A stretch of 5,182 nt of DNA, from the NCBI GenBank assembly GCA_945873715.1, contig CAMCFL010000282.1, positions 1 to 5,182 on the forward strand. The letters are read 5' to 3'. Shown piece after piece: positions 1-5,182 of this stretch (position 1 is the stretch's first letter; each line of letters opens with the position of its first letter). The translations under genes were made by a program, and so were the position numbers. Origin of the DNA: Akkermansia muciniphila (GTDB lineage Bacteria; Verrucomicrobiota; Verrucomicrobiia; Limisphaerales; UBA9464). The notes beneath the pieces were generated by a model, which worked only from the letters and a program-made list of their open reading frames with translations, was not told the DNA's origin and did not search any database.

Positions 1-258
1 TCCCGGGGTGGCTTCGCGACCCCGGGCTAATGGCTGCCATCCCTCCGGGATGAAGACCCTGCGGATGGCCGACGAATCACTCCACTCCGTCCCTACGCCG
101 GAGGCGTTGCAGCAATTAGCCCGGGGTCAGCGAAGCGCCACCCCGGGAGAAGCGCCCCCTGAAGAGATTCCAACCCCGGCAGGGGTTGCAGATCCCTCGA
201 GCCCGTGATCGCACGGCTCTGAAACCCCTCCGGGTTTTGAGATTCGATTCTGCCTGAT
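1..258. repeat. 258-bp multi-hairpin repeat unit, copy 1 (REPIN-like)
   Basis: This is the reference copy of the repeat. It repeats at 259 with no change over the first 93 bases. It folds on paper into seven short palindromes: H1 2-26 (CCCGGGGT/ACCCCGGG), H2 38-52 (CATCCC/GGGATG, loop tcc), H3 95-107 (ACGCC/GGCGT, loop gga), H4 120-147 (CCCGGGGT/ACCCCGGG with an inner GCG/CGC), H5 171-188 (CAACCCC/GGGGTTG), H6 199-219 (GAGCC..GGCTC) and H7 222-237 (AAACCC/GGGTTT). H1 and H4 are oppositely oriented versions of one REP-like element: H1 is followed by CTAAT and H4 is preceded by ATTAG. Positions 2-147 therefore resemble a REPIN. The array may continue upstream of base 1. Open frames across it are by-products of the repeat and show no protein family. 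Confidence 0.9.
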
Positions 259-455
259 TCCCGGGGTGGCTTCGCGACCCCGGGCTAATGGCTGCCATCC
301 CTCCGGGATGAAGACCCTGCGGATGGCCGACGAATCACTCCACTCCGTCCCTACGCCGGAGGCGTTCCAGCAATTAGCCCGGGGTCAGCGAAGCGCCACC
401 CCGGGTGAAGCGCCCCCCTGAAGAGATTCCAACCCCGGCAGGGGTTGCAGATCCC
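259..455. repeat. Multi-hairpin repeat unit, copy 2, truncated at the transposase element
   Basis: This is a direct tandem copy of 1-196. It differs by two substitutions (at unit positions 109 and 148) and one extra C in a C-run near 413-418. It keeps H1 to H5, including the REPIN-like pair at 260-284 and 378-405. Identity to copy 1 stops abruptly after base 455, equivalent to unit position 196, where the transposase-bearing segment begins. H6 and H7 are missing here. The sharp edge suggests insertion or recombination inside the repeat unit, but no target-site duplication is evident. Confidence 0.9.
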
Positions 456-488
456 CAACTCCGATTCGCGCACAGCATGCGGAGCCGA

Positions 489-529
489 TAGGTTGGCCTA
501 CCCCAAAGCGTCGCATCCCCAGGCGATGC
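489..529 (+). other. Two small hairpins in the transposase leader
   Basis: Two short palindromes lie 14 to 54 bases before the transposase start: TAGG/CCTA at 489-500 (loop ttgg) and GCATC/GATGC at 513-529 (7-base loop). Y1 transposases of the IS200/IS605 group recognise hairpins near the element ends, and leader hairpins can also limit translation. Either role is an inference. The stems are only 4 and 5 bp, so the structures are weak on their own. Confidence 0.35.
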
Positions 530-542
530 AATCGAAACAACC

Positions 543-989
543 ATGGCTTCAACCTACCTCAGCCTGCATTACCACATCGTGTTCGCGACCCGCGATCGCG
601 AGAAGTTCATCGATGCGGAGTGGCGCCCCCGACTCCACGAGTACATTGGCGGCATTCTCCGAGGGCTCGACGGACAGCCTCAAGCCGTTGGCGGCGTCGC
701 CGACCATGTCCACATCCTCGCGGGACTCCGGGCGGTCCGTCCTGTCGCTGACGTGGTGCGCGAGCTCAAGCGCGGCTCGTCCGTGTGGGTGCACGAGGAG
801 ATCGGACTCCAACGCTTCGGCTGGCAGACGGGCTATTCCGCCTTCTCGGTCAGCCCCAATGCCCGGGAGTCCGTCCTCCGCTACATCGCGCGACAGGAGG
901 AACACCATCGGATCCGGTCCTTCCAAGACGAACTCACCGAGTTCCTCACCAAGGCCGGTGTTGAATACGATCCGCGTTACCTCGAATGA
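543..989 (+). CDS. IS200/IS605-like Y1 (HUH) transposase, RAYT-like
   Basis: This encodes a 148-residue single-domain transposase of the Y1_Tnp family. Such enzymes cut and rejoin single-stranded DNA through a 5'-phosphotyrosine, usually at sites next to DNA hairpins. The N-terminus (LHYHIVFATRDRE, residues 8-20) is the typical first strand of the fold. The metal-binding HUH motif is His55-Val-His57 within ADHVHIL. The probable catalytic tyrosine is Tyr114 in RYIARQEEHH, with the helper Gln118 four residues later, as expected for the family. All key residues and the full length are present, so it is probably functional. The start fits the family N-terminus; no clear Shine-Dalgarno is visible before it. 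No tnpB lies nearby, and REP-like hairpin repeats flank the gene on both sides, which favours a REP-associated transposase (RAYT-like) over a classical IS200 element. The exact subgroup is not settled. Confidence 0.93.
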   Translation: MASTYLSLHYHIVFATRDREKFIDAEWRPRLHEYIGGILRGLDGQPQAVGGVADHVHILAGLRAVRPVADVVRELKRGSSVWVHEEIGLQRFGWQTGYSAFSVSPNARESVLRYIARQEEHHRIRSFQDELTEFLTKAGVEYDPRYLE

Positions 990-1027
990 AGGTTCGTCGC
1001 GTTCCTCCGGGACGCCGGTGCCTCGGC

Positions 1028-1079
1028 TACGCCGGAGGCGTTCCAGCAATTAGCCCGGGGTCAGCGAAGCGCCACCCCG
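1028..1079. repeat. Partial repeat unit (H3 and most of H4)
   Basis: This 52-bp fragment matches unit positions 94-145 and begins 38 bp after the transposase stop. It holds H3 (ACGCC/GGCGT) and the REP-like hairpin H4 starting at 1054, but ends one G into the final GGG, so the H4 stem is shortened by two pairs. It corresponds to the same part of the unit that lies just left of the element (352-455). A unique 30-bp spacer (1080-1109) separates it from the next copy. Confidence 0.85.
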
Positions 1080-1109
1080 TTCTCATCTGGCGTGGTGCCG
1101 CTCGGTCCC

Positions 1110-1357
1110 TACGCCGGAGGCGTTCCAGCAATTAGCCCGGGGTCAGCAAAGCGCCACCCCGGGTGAAGCGCTCCCTGAAGAGCTTCCAACCCCGGCAGGG
1201 GTTGCAGATCCCTCGAGCCCGTGATCGCACGGCTCTGAAACCCCTCCGGGGTTTGAGACTCCTTTCTGCCCGAATCCCGGGGTGGCTTCGCGACCCCGGG
1301 CTAATCGCTGCCATCCCTCCGGGATGAAGACCCTGCGGATGGCCGACGAATCACTCC
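1110..1357. repeat. Multi-hairpin repeat unit, copy 3 (rotated, nearly complete)
   Basis: The sequence matches unit positions 94-258 and then 1-83 of the next unit, with spacing identical to copy 1 (H3 to the next H1 is 165 bp in both). It contains H3, H4 (1136-1163), H5, H6, H7, H1 (1276-1300) and H2 in the same order. In H4 the inner GCG has become GCA, which weakens the inner stem. In H7 the arms are AAACCCC/GGGGTTT, one pair longer than in copy 1. Similarity ends near 1357, before the speA upstream region. The frame of speA stays open back to 1282 inside this repeat, but that part is not protein-like. Confidence 0.88.
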
Positions 1358-1399
1358 CATCCCTCCGCAAAGAAGACGTGCCAGTTCACGGCGGGCAGT

Positions 1400-1515
1400 G
1401 TTCTGGCATCTGGCTTCTGGGAACTGGGCTCTCCCCCGGGACCATTCGCGCCCTGCCCGCACGCACGCCGGACCGCGCAACGTTCTGGCTTCTGGCAACT
1501 GGGGTCTTTCCCGGG
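1400..1515. repeat. Imperfect 29-bp direct repeat upstream of speA
   Basis: The 29-bp stretch at 1412-1440 recurs at 1487-1515 with 25 of 29 positions identical by eye and an offset of 75 bp. Both begin GGCTTCTGG and end CCCGGG. A third partial match, TTCTGGCATCTGG, lies just before the first copy. The pair belongs to a different repeat type from the hairpin units, and neither copy shows strong internal dyad symmetry. No function can be assigned. The region 1358-1590 otherwise contains only the weak promoter-like pair listed separately. Confidence 0.6.
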
Positions 1516-1539
1516 GTGTACGATTTCGCAACGAGCCTC

Positions 1540-1567
1540 TTGAATCTGTGGCCACCGTTTTTACAGT
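1540..1567 (+). promoter_or_regulatory. Possible sigma70-type promoter for speA
   Basis: TTGAAT at 1540-1545 (4 of 6 to TTGACA) and TACAGT at 1562-1567 (4 of 6 to TATAAT) are separated by 16 bp. They would place a transcript start about 15-20 bases before the ATG at 1591. The match is modest and could be chance. It is noted because it is the best-placed pair I found in the short gap before speA. Confidence 0.25.
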
Positions 1568-1590
1568 CCGGACCGCTTGACCAACGAGAA

Positions 1591-3540
1591 ATGAGTGAAT
1601 CTTTCATGATCCCTCCTGCCGGAGCTTCTCCGGAGTGGGACATCGCTGCGGCGCGGAGCCTTTACAACGTCGATCGTTGGGGCGCGGGTTACTTCGACAT
1701 CAACCCCGAGGGGCACGTGGTGGCCAAACCCCAGCAGAACGGGGTGGAAGTGGACCTGATGGACATCGTGGAGGAGGCGCGGGCTCGGAACCTCAAGTTC
1801 CCGCTGCTGGTGCGCTTCCAGGACATCCTGCGTCATCGGGTGGTGGCCCTGAACGAAGCCTTCCGGGCCTCGATCGCCGAGTTCTCCTACAAGGGGGCCT
1901 ACCGTGGGGTTTTCCCGATCAAGGTGAACCAGCTGCGCGAGGTGGTGGAGGAGATCCTCGATGCCGGACGCGCCTATTCCTTCGGACTGGAAGTGGGCAG
2001 CAAGCCGGAGCTGTACGCCGGCATGGCCCTGCAGGATCAGCCCGGGTCATTGATCATCTGCAACGGGTACAAGGACACCCCCTTCATCAAACTTGCCCTC
2101 CAGGGGATCAAGCTGGGCAAGAGGGTCATCATGGTGGTCGAGAAGCTCGAGGAGCTTCGCCAGATCATCAACGTCTCCCGCGTCGTCGGCATCGAGCCGA
2201 TGATCGGGATCCGGGCCCGTCTGAACAGCAAGGGTGCCGGCAAGTGGGCCGAGAGCGGTGGCGAGAACGCCAAGTTCGGCCTGAGCACCTCCGACCTGCT
2301 GGCGGCCACGCAGATGTTGCGGGACGAAGGGTTGGCCCATTGTTTCAAGCTCCTGCATTTCCACATCGGTTCGCAGGTGCCGGACATCCTCACGGTCAAG
2401 AAGGCCGTCCAGGAAGCCGCCCGCTTCTACGCCAAGCTGCACAAGATGGGATTCCCCATCGAGTTCATGGATGTGGGCGGCGGCCTCGGGGTTGACTATG
2501 ACGGTTCCCGTTCGGCCTTCGATTCGTCCATCAACTACACCCTTCAGGAGTACACCAACGACATCGTCTATTACCTGGCCGACGTCTGTAACTCGGAAGC
2601 CGTCCCTCATCCGGAGATCGTCTCCGAATCCGGCCGCGCCCTGGTGGCCCATCACTCGGTCCTGTTGGTGGAGGTGTTCGGGTCGATCGACAAGACCCGG
2701 CAGGAAGCCAAGTTCACCTACGGCCCCACCGACCATCGTCTGGTCCGTGAACTCCTGGATCTCCGTGACAACCTCCACCGCCTCAACAAGCGCGAGGCCT
2801 GGCATGACGCCCAGGAACACAAGGAGGACGCCCACCAGATGTTCACGCTTGGGATGCTCGAACTGCCGGACAAGGCCAAGATCGAGTGTCTCTACTGGGA
2901 GATCAGCCGCGCCGTCGTCGAGAGCTTCCGCGGACAGGCCTATATCCCGGATGAGATCAAGCATCTCGAAGATGCCCTCGGTGACCAGTACCTGTGCAAC
3001 TTCAGCGTGTTCCAGTCCTTGCTCGATCACTGGGCGCTCGGGCAGCTGTTCCCCATCATGCCGGTCCATCGGCTGACGGAACGTCCCACCCGCGAGACGA
3101 CCCTCGTCGACATCACCTGCGATTCCGACGGGCAGATCAACAAGTTCGTCGACCTGCGGGATGTGCGCGACACCCTTCCGGTCCACGCCCTGCGCGGTGA
3201 GGCCAACCAGGAGCAGTACCTGCTCGGCTTCTTCCTGATGGGTGCCTACCAGGACATCATGGGCGATCTCCACAACCTGTTCGGTCGGGTGAACGAGGTC
3301 CACGTGTTCCTCGAACCCGATGAACCGGCCGGCTACTACATCGAAGAGGTCATCGAGGGCGATACCATCAGTGATTCACTCACCGAGGTTCAGTACGACG
3401 TGAACGAGCTGAAGCGCCAGATGAAGGCCCAGGTGGATGCCGCCATCAAATCCGATCGTCTCAAGCCCAGCGAAGCCATGCGGCTCCTCGACGACTACGA
3501 GCGCGGGCTCAAGGATTATACCTACCTGACGATCCCCTAG
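1591..3540 (+). CDS. speA: Biosynthetic arginine decarboxylase (SpeA)
   Basis: This 649-residue PLP- and Mg-dependent enzyme converts L-arginine to agmatine and CO2, the first step of the agmatine route to putrescine and spermidine. The length is close to E. coli SpeA (658). An N-terminal segment (YNVDRWGAGYFDINPEGHV, residues 25-43) leads into the alanine-racemase-like barrel. Lys111 in VFPIKVNQ is the PLP Schiff-base lysine. ICNGYKD (156-162), LHFHIGSQ (255-262), DVGGGLGVDYDG (294-305) and SESGRALVAHH (345-355) are family signatures. The C-terminal beta domain carries DITCDSDG (507-514), with Cys510 as the probable catalytic cysteine, and GAYQDIMGDLHNLFG (551-565). All expected motifs are intact. 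I chose the ATG at 1591 because protein-like sequence begins there; ATG 1606 is also possible. The frame runs open to 1282, but that extension translates repeat DNA. No strong Shine-Dalgarno is visible. The stop overlaps that of the convergent gene. Confidence 0.97.
   Translation: MSESFMIPPAGASPEWDIAAARSLYNVDRWGAGYFDINPEGHVVAKPQQNGVEVDLMDIVEEARARNLKFPLLVRFQDILRHRVVALNEAFRASIAEFSYKGAYRGVFPIKVNQLREVVEEILDAGRAYSFGLEVGSKPELYAGMALQDQPGSLIICNGYKDTPFIKLALQGIKLGKRVIMVVEKLEELRQIINVSRVVGIEPMIGIRARLNSKGAGKWAESGGENAKFGLSTSDLLAATQMLRDEGLAHCFKLLHFHIGSQVPDILTVKKAVQEAARFYAKLHKMGFPIEFMDVGGGLGVDYDGSRSAFDSSINYTLQEYTNDIVYYLADVCNSEAVPHPEIVSESGRALVAHHSVLLVEVFGSIDKTRQEAKFTYGPTDHRLVRELLDLRDNLHRLNKREAWHDAQEHKEDAHQMFTLGMLELPDKAKIECLYWEISRAVVESFRGQAYIPDEIKHLEDALGDQYLCNFSVFQSLLDHWALGQLFPIMPVHRLTERPTRETTLVDITCDSDGQINKFVDLRDVRDTLPVHALRGEANQEQYLLGFFLMGAYQDIMGDLHNLFGRVNEVHVFLEPDEPAGYYIEEVIEGDTISDSLTEVQYDVNELKRQMKAQVDAAIKSDRLKPSEAMRLLDDYERGLKDYTYLTIP
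3537..3540. other. Shared CTAG: overlapping stop codons of convergent genes
   Basis: The palindrome CTAG provides TAG on the plus strand (3538-3540) for speA and TAG on the minus strand (3539-3537) for the opposing gene. There is no intergenic space, so any terminator for one gene must lie inside the coding sequence of the other. Confidence 0.95.
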
Positions 3541-4691
3541 GTCGGCGGGTCCAGGCGGCGCAGGATCAGCCGCCAGGTGTCCAGATCGGACATGGGTTCC
3601 CTGCCGGAACTGCGCGTCACGTCCATGCGGCAGAAATGGCCGAGCATCGTCAGGAACTCGGCCTCGTCCGTGAACGAGCGGTCCGCCGGATCCTCGCCGT
3701 AGTCGGCGCGGACGAATCGTCCGTTCCTCCAGACGATGTTCGTGCCGCCTTCCTTGTGGGATTGGGAATAGCGTCCGCCCTGCTTCAACCCGGTGAGGAT
3801 GGCCTGCTGGATGGCCGCGACGGAATCGAGATGCGCCTCCGCCTTCAAGGCGGCTTCGCTCAAGGCGCGATAGCGCTCATCCGAACCCTCATCGGGGTTT
3901 GGCGGATTGGCCACGGTCCATTCGCGCGTCCAGAGCTGGAACCATCCCTCCGACGTCGTGCGGAAGTAGTCGTGATTCGAGGCGGCATGCTCCGCCCACG
4001 ATGCCGTCACACGGAGGGAGTAGGCGTTCGTGTCGGGCAGCGCCGCTTCAAACCGCAGTTCAAAGGTGTATCGTGCGCCAATCACATTCGCCTTCGCCCG
4101 CAGGCAGAGCTTTCCCTCGTCCATCGACGGGACGCACAGGGCCATCACGGCCTGTTCCAATGCGAACTGCACTTCCTGCGGCGGTTGTTCGTCCCGGAAG
4201 TGCAGGACCCAGGTCGTACCCGTGTCGGACTCCGAGCGCGTCAGGCCCTGCGACGCGGAAGTCACCACCTTCCTTTTGGTAACTTGCGTTCGCGCCCAGG
4301 CCCGCTTCGCCCGCGGGGATGCATCGGAAGCCGCCGGCCGCTTTAGGGCGAAGGGCTCCAGCGGTTCGTGCGCTCTTCTGATGGCGTCCATGTCGGGCAT
4401 CGGCGGTGCTTCCACGGCCGGTTCGATGAGGAAGAAGAACCGCTGGGCATCGGTGAACTCACCGGATTGCGTCGAGCTGTTGCGCTCGCGGAATTGCAGT
4501 CCATCGCCCGACGCCCGCGGCCGGACGCTGACCTGTTTTGCCATCTTGAAATAGGCACCGACCGGGGGCGCTGGAAAGCTGTGGCCGATCTCTGCGATCG
4601 CATTGCCCGCCGCCAGTTCCGCCTCGATCAACGTGCGCAACACTTCCGGGAAGCGGGCGAGTTCCTTCTGTTGTTCCGGGGTCAGATTCAT
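3537..4691 (-). CDS. Conserved-looking protein of unknown function
   Basis: This 384-residue protein has no function I can name. The N-terminal part (residues 1-105) contains LTPEQQ, AELAAGN, FPAPPVGAYF, SGEFTDAQRFFFLIEP and MPDMDAIR. From memory this resembles uncharacterised proteins I associate with Verrucomicrobia. A basic, low-complexity linker follows at about 115-145 (KRPAASDASPRAKRAW, TKRKVV). The middle (160-262) is rich in aromatic and alternating residues and may be beta structure. The C-terminal part has GGTNIVWRNGRFVRADYGE (315-333) and an acidic or aromatic segment ending DTWRLILRRL. No signal peptide, membrane segment or enzyme motif is visible, so a cytoplasmic location is likely. 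I chose the ATG at 4691 because MNLTPEQ looks like the family start; a GTG at 4721 would add ten residues. Neither start has a clear ribosome site. It converges on speA with a 4-base overlap and appears to be a single-gene unit. Confidence 0.8.
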   Translation of the reverse strand: MNLTPEQQKELARFPEVLRTLIEAELAAGNAIAEIGHSFPAPPVGAYFKMAKQVSVRPRASGDGLQFRERNSSTQSGEFTDAQRFFFLIEPAVEAPPMPDMDAIRRAHEPLEPFALKRPAASDASPRAKRAWARTQVTKRKVVTSASQGLTRSESDTGTTWVLHFRDEQPPQEVQFALEQAVMALCVPSMDEGKLCLRAKANVIGARYTFELRFEAALPDTNAYSLRVTASWAEHAASNHDYFRTTSEGWFQLWTREWTVANPPNPDEGSDERYRALSEAALKAEAHLDSVAAIQQAILTGLKQGGRYSQSHKEGGTNIVWRNGRFVRADYGEDPADRSFTDEAEFLTMLGHFCRMDVTRSSGREPMSDLDTWRLILRRLDPPT

Positions 4692-4948
4692 GGGTAGCGT
4701 GGAATCCAGGTCGGGTACCACGCGGCACCGTTGAAATCAATTCCGCCCTCCCGAACTGAGTTGGAGGGGCGAGCTCCGCGAGTCCGGGAGCTACAATGGG
4801 GTCGCGTCCATATTGTTGACATTTCATGGAGCTGACCGCGACGGAATCGTGTCCGCACTGCGGTCGTCCAAAAATGGACGCGACCCGGTTGGGCTCATCG
4901 CATACCCTGGAAACATGGGTCTCCTACCAAGGCGGAAGCCATTTGCTT
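4692..4948. other. Non-coding stretch between the unknown gene and repeat copy 4
   Basis: No convincing gene is present in these 257 bases. They contain a short hairpin at 4772-4792 (AGCTCC/GGAGCT, 9-base loop) and the 13-bp inverted repeat listed separately. The upstream region of the minus-strand gene must lie here, but no clear promoter was recognised. Confidence 0.6.
4799..4886. repeat. Perfect 13-bp inverted repeat with a 62-bp interior
   Basis: GGGTCGCGTCCAT at 4799-4811 is exactly reverse-complementary to ATGGACGCGACCC at 4874-4886. A second smaller inverted pair, GACCGC 4834-4839 and GCGGTC 4860-4865, is nested inside, and CCGC/GCGG (4853-4863) competes with it. The 88-bp unit could be a small mobile remnant with terminal repeats, a binding site, or an RNA-level structure. 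No flanking target duplication is obvious. No T-tract follows on either strand, so a standard terminator is unlikely. Confidence 0.75.
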
Positions 4949-5133
4949 CACGCCGGAGGCGTTTCAGCGATTAGCCCGGGGTACCGCCCTGGGTCAGTTG
5001 CCCCCAAAACTCTTCCACCCCGGCAGGGGTGGCAGAGCTGCAACCCCTCCGGGGTTGACCGGACTTTTCGCGCCAGGGCCCGGGGTGGCGCTTCGCTGAC
5101 CCCGGGCTAATTGCTGCCATCCCTCCGGGATGA
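4949..5133. repeat. Diverged multi-hairpin repeat unit, copy 4
   Basis: This copy has the same hairpin order as copies 1-3 but lacks H6 and has altered spacing. H3 is at 4950-4962, a degenerate H4 follows the ATTAG at 4970, H5 is at 5015-5032, H7 at 5041-5057, H1 at 5079-5106 and H2 at 5118-5132. H5 has arms CCACCCC/GGGGTGG where the other copies have CAACCCC/GGGGTTG, a paired change that keeps the stem. Its H1 is the exact reverse complement of the 28-base H4 of copy 1 (120-147), not a copy of H1. It lies about 3.6 kb from copy 3, so the family is dispersed. Confidence 0.85.
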
Positions 5134-5182
5134 AAACGCCCGCTGAGGGCCGCGGGTCTCCATGGGGTGAATTCCTGCTCGT

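Larger units (their letters stand above)
456..1027 (+). mobile_element. IS200/IS605-like (RAYT-like) element between repeat arrays
   Basis: This segment is the non-repeat DNA between the break in copy 2 (after 455) and the next repeat fragment (from 1028). It contains one intact Y1 transposase gene, a leader with two small hairpins, and about 38 bp of non-repeat sequence after the stop codon. There are no terminal inverted repeats and no obvious target duplication, as expected for single-strand Y1 elements. No accessory tnpB gene is present. The edges are defined only by loss of similarity to the repeat, so the true element ends are uncertain. It could instead be a resident single-copy RAYT gene that is not itself mobile. 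Confidence 0.55.

Noticed and set aside
116..298. 60-codon minus-strand frame in the repeat, with a near-identical frame at 1132-1314
   Set aside because: Both are translations of the same hairpin repeat. Their similarity comes from DNA repetition, and there is no protein-family signal or ribosome site.
549..1049. Minus-strand frame opposite the transposase (166 codons)
   Set aside because: It is antisense to an intact Y1 transposase with all catalytic motifs and runs into repeat DNA, so it is a shadow frame.
1..1357. CRISPR array
   Set aside because: The repeats are long, nearly contiguous and made of hairpins, without regular unique spacers, and there are no cas genes.
2047..3303. Long minus-strand frame (418 codons) opposite speA
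   Set aside because: It is fully antisense to well-conserved speA codons. Long antisense frames are expected in GC-rich genes, and it has no recognisable motifs.
3554..3574. GGCGGC/GCCGCC hairpin just after the speA stop as a terminator
   Set aside because: It lies within the coding sequence of the opposing gene and has no T-tract. A 6-bp GC stem is common by chance in such DNA.
4692..4721. GTG start at 4721 for the minus-strand gene
   Set aside because: It adds ten residues with no visible ribosome site, while the downstream ATG gives a natural N-terminus (MNLTPEQ). It is kept as an alternative only.
4816..4821. TTGACA as a plus-strand -35 box
   Set aside because: No -10-like sequence lies 16-18 bp downstream, and no credible plus-strand gene follows.
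4826..5110. Small plus-strand frame with a CPHC motif near its N-terminus
   Set aside because: The CxxC pair is isolated, residues MDATR are encoded by the right arm of the 13-bp inverted repeat, and the second half translates repeat copy 4. There is no second cysteine pair and no ribosome site.

Overview
The window looks like GC-rich chromosomal DNA, most likely from a verrucomicrobial-type bacterium. That assignment is an inference. It rests on a Y1 transposase of a type I associate with Verrucomicrobia and Planctomycetes, on arrays of short GC-rich palindromes, and on an unnamed 384-residue protein that resembles uncharacterised proteins I associate with Verrucomicrobia. No rRNA, tRNA or CRISPR array is visible.

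Layout: positions 1-455 hold one complete and one truncated copy of a 258-bp repeat unit made of seven small hairpins. Positions 456-1027 hold a compact element with an intact IS200/IS605-like (RAYT-like) tyrosine transposase gene, 543-989, preceded by two leader hairpins. Positions 1028-1357 return to the same repeat family as a half-unit followed by a nearly full unit. Positions 1358-1590 are a short intergenic stretch with an imperfect 29-bp direct repeat and a weak promoter-like pair. Positions 1591-3540 encode a complete biosynthetic arginine decarboxylase (SpeA). A protein of unknown function lies on the minus strand at 3537-4691; its stop codon overlaps that of speA through the palindrome CTAG. 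Positions 4692-4948 are non-coding and contain a perfect 13-bp inverted repeat with a 62-bp interior. A diverged fourth copy of the repeat family occupies 4949-5133.

How the parts relate: SpeA makes agmatine from arginine at the start of polyamine synthesis and appears to be a single-gene unit. The minus-strand gene is convergent to it and is not in its operon. The most interesting part is the transposase with its hairpin repeats. Each unit carries two oppositely oriented REP-like hairpins that share the core ATTAGCCCGGG, which is the arrangement of a REPIN. The transposase sits between such units, consistent with a RAYT/REPIN pair, although mobilisation cannot be shown from this window.
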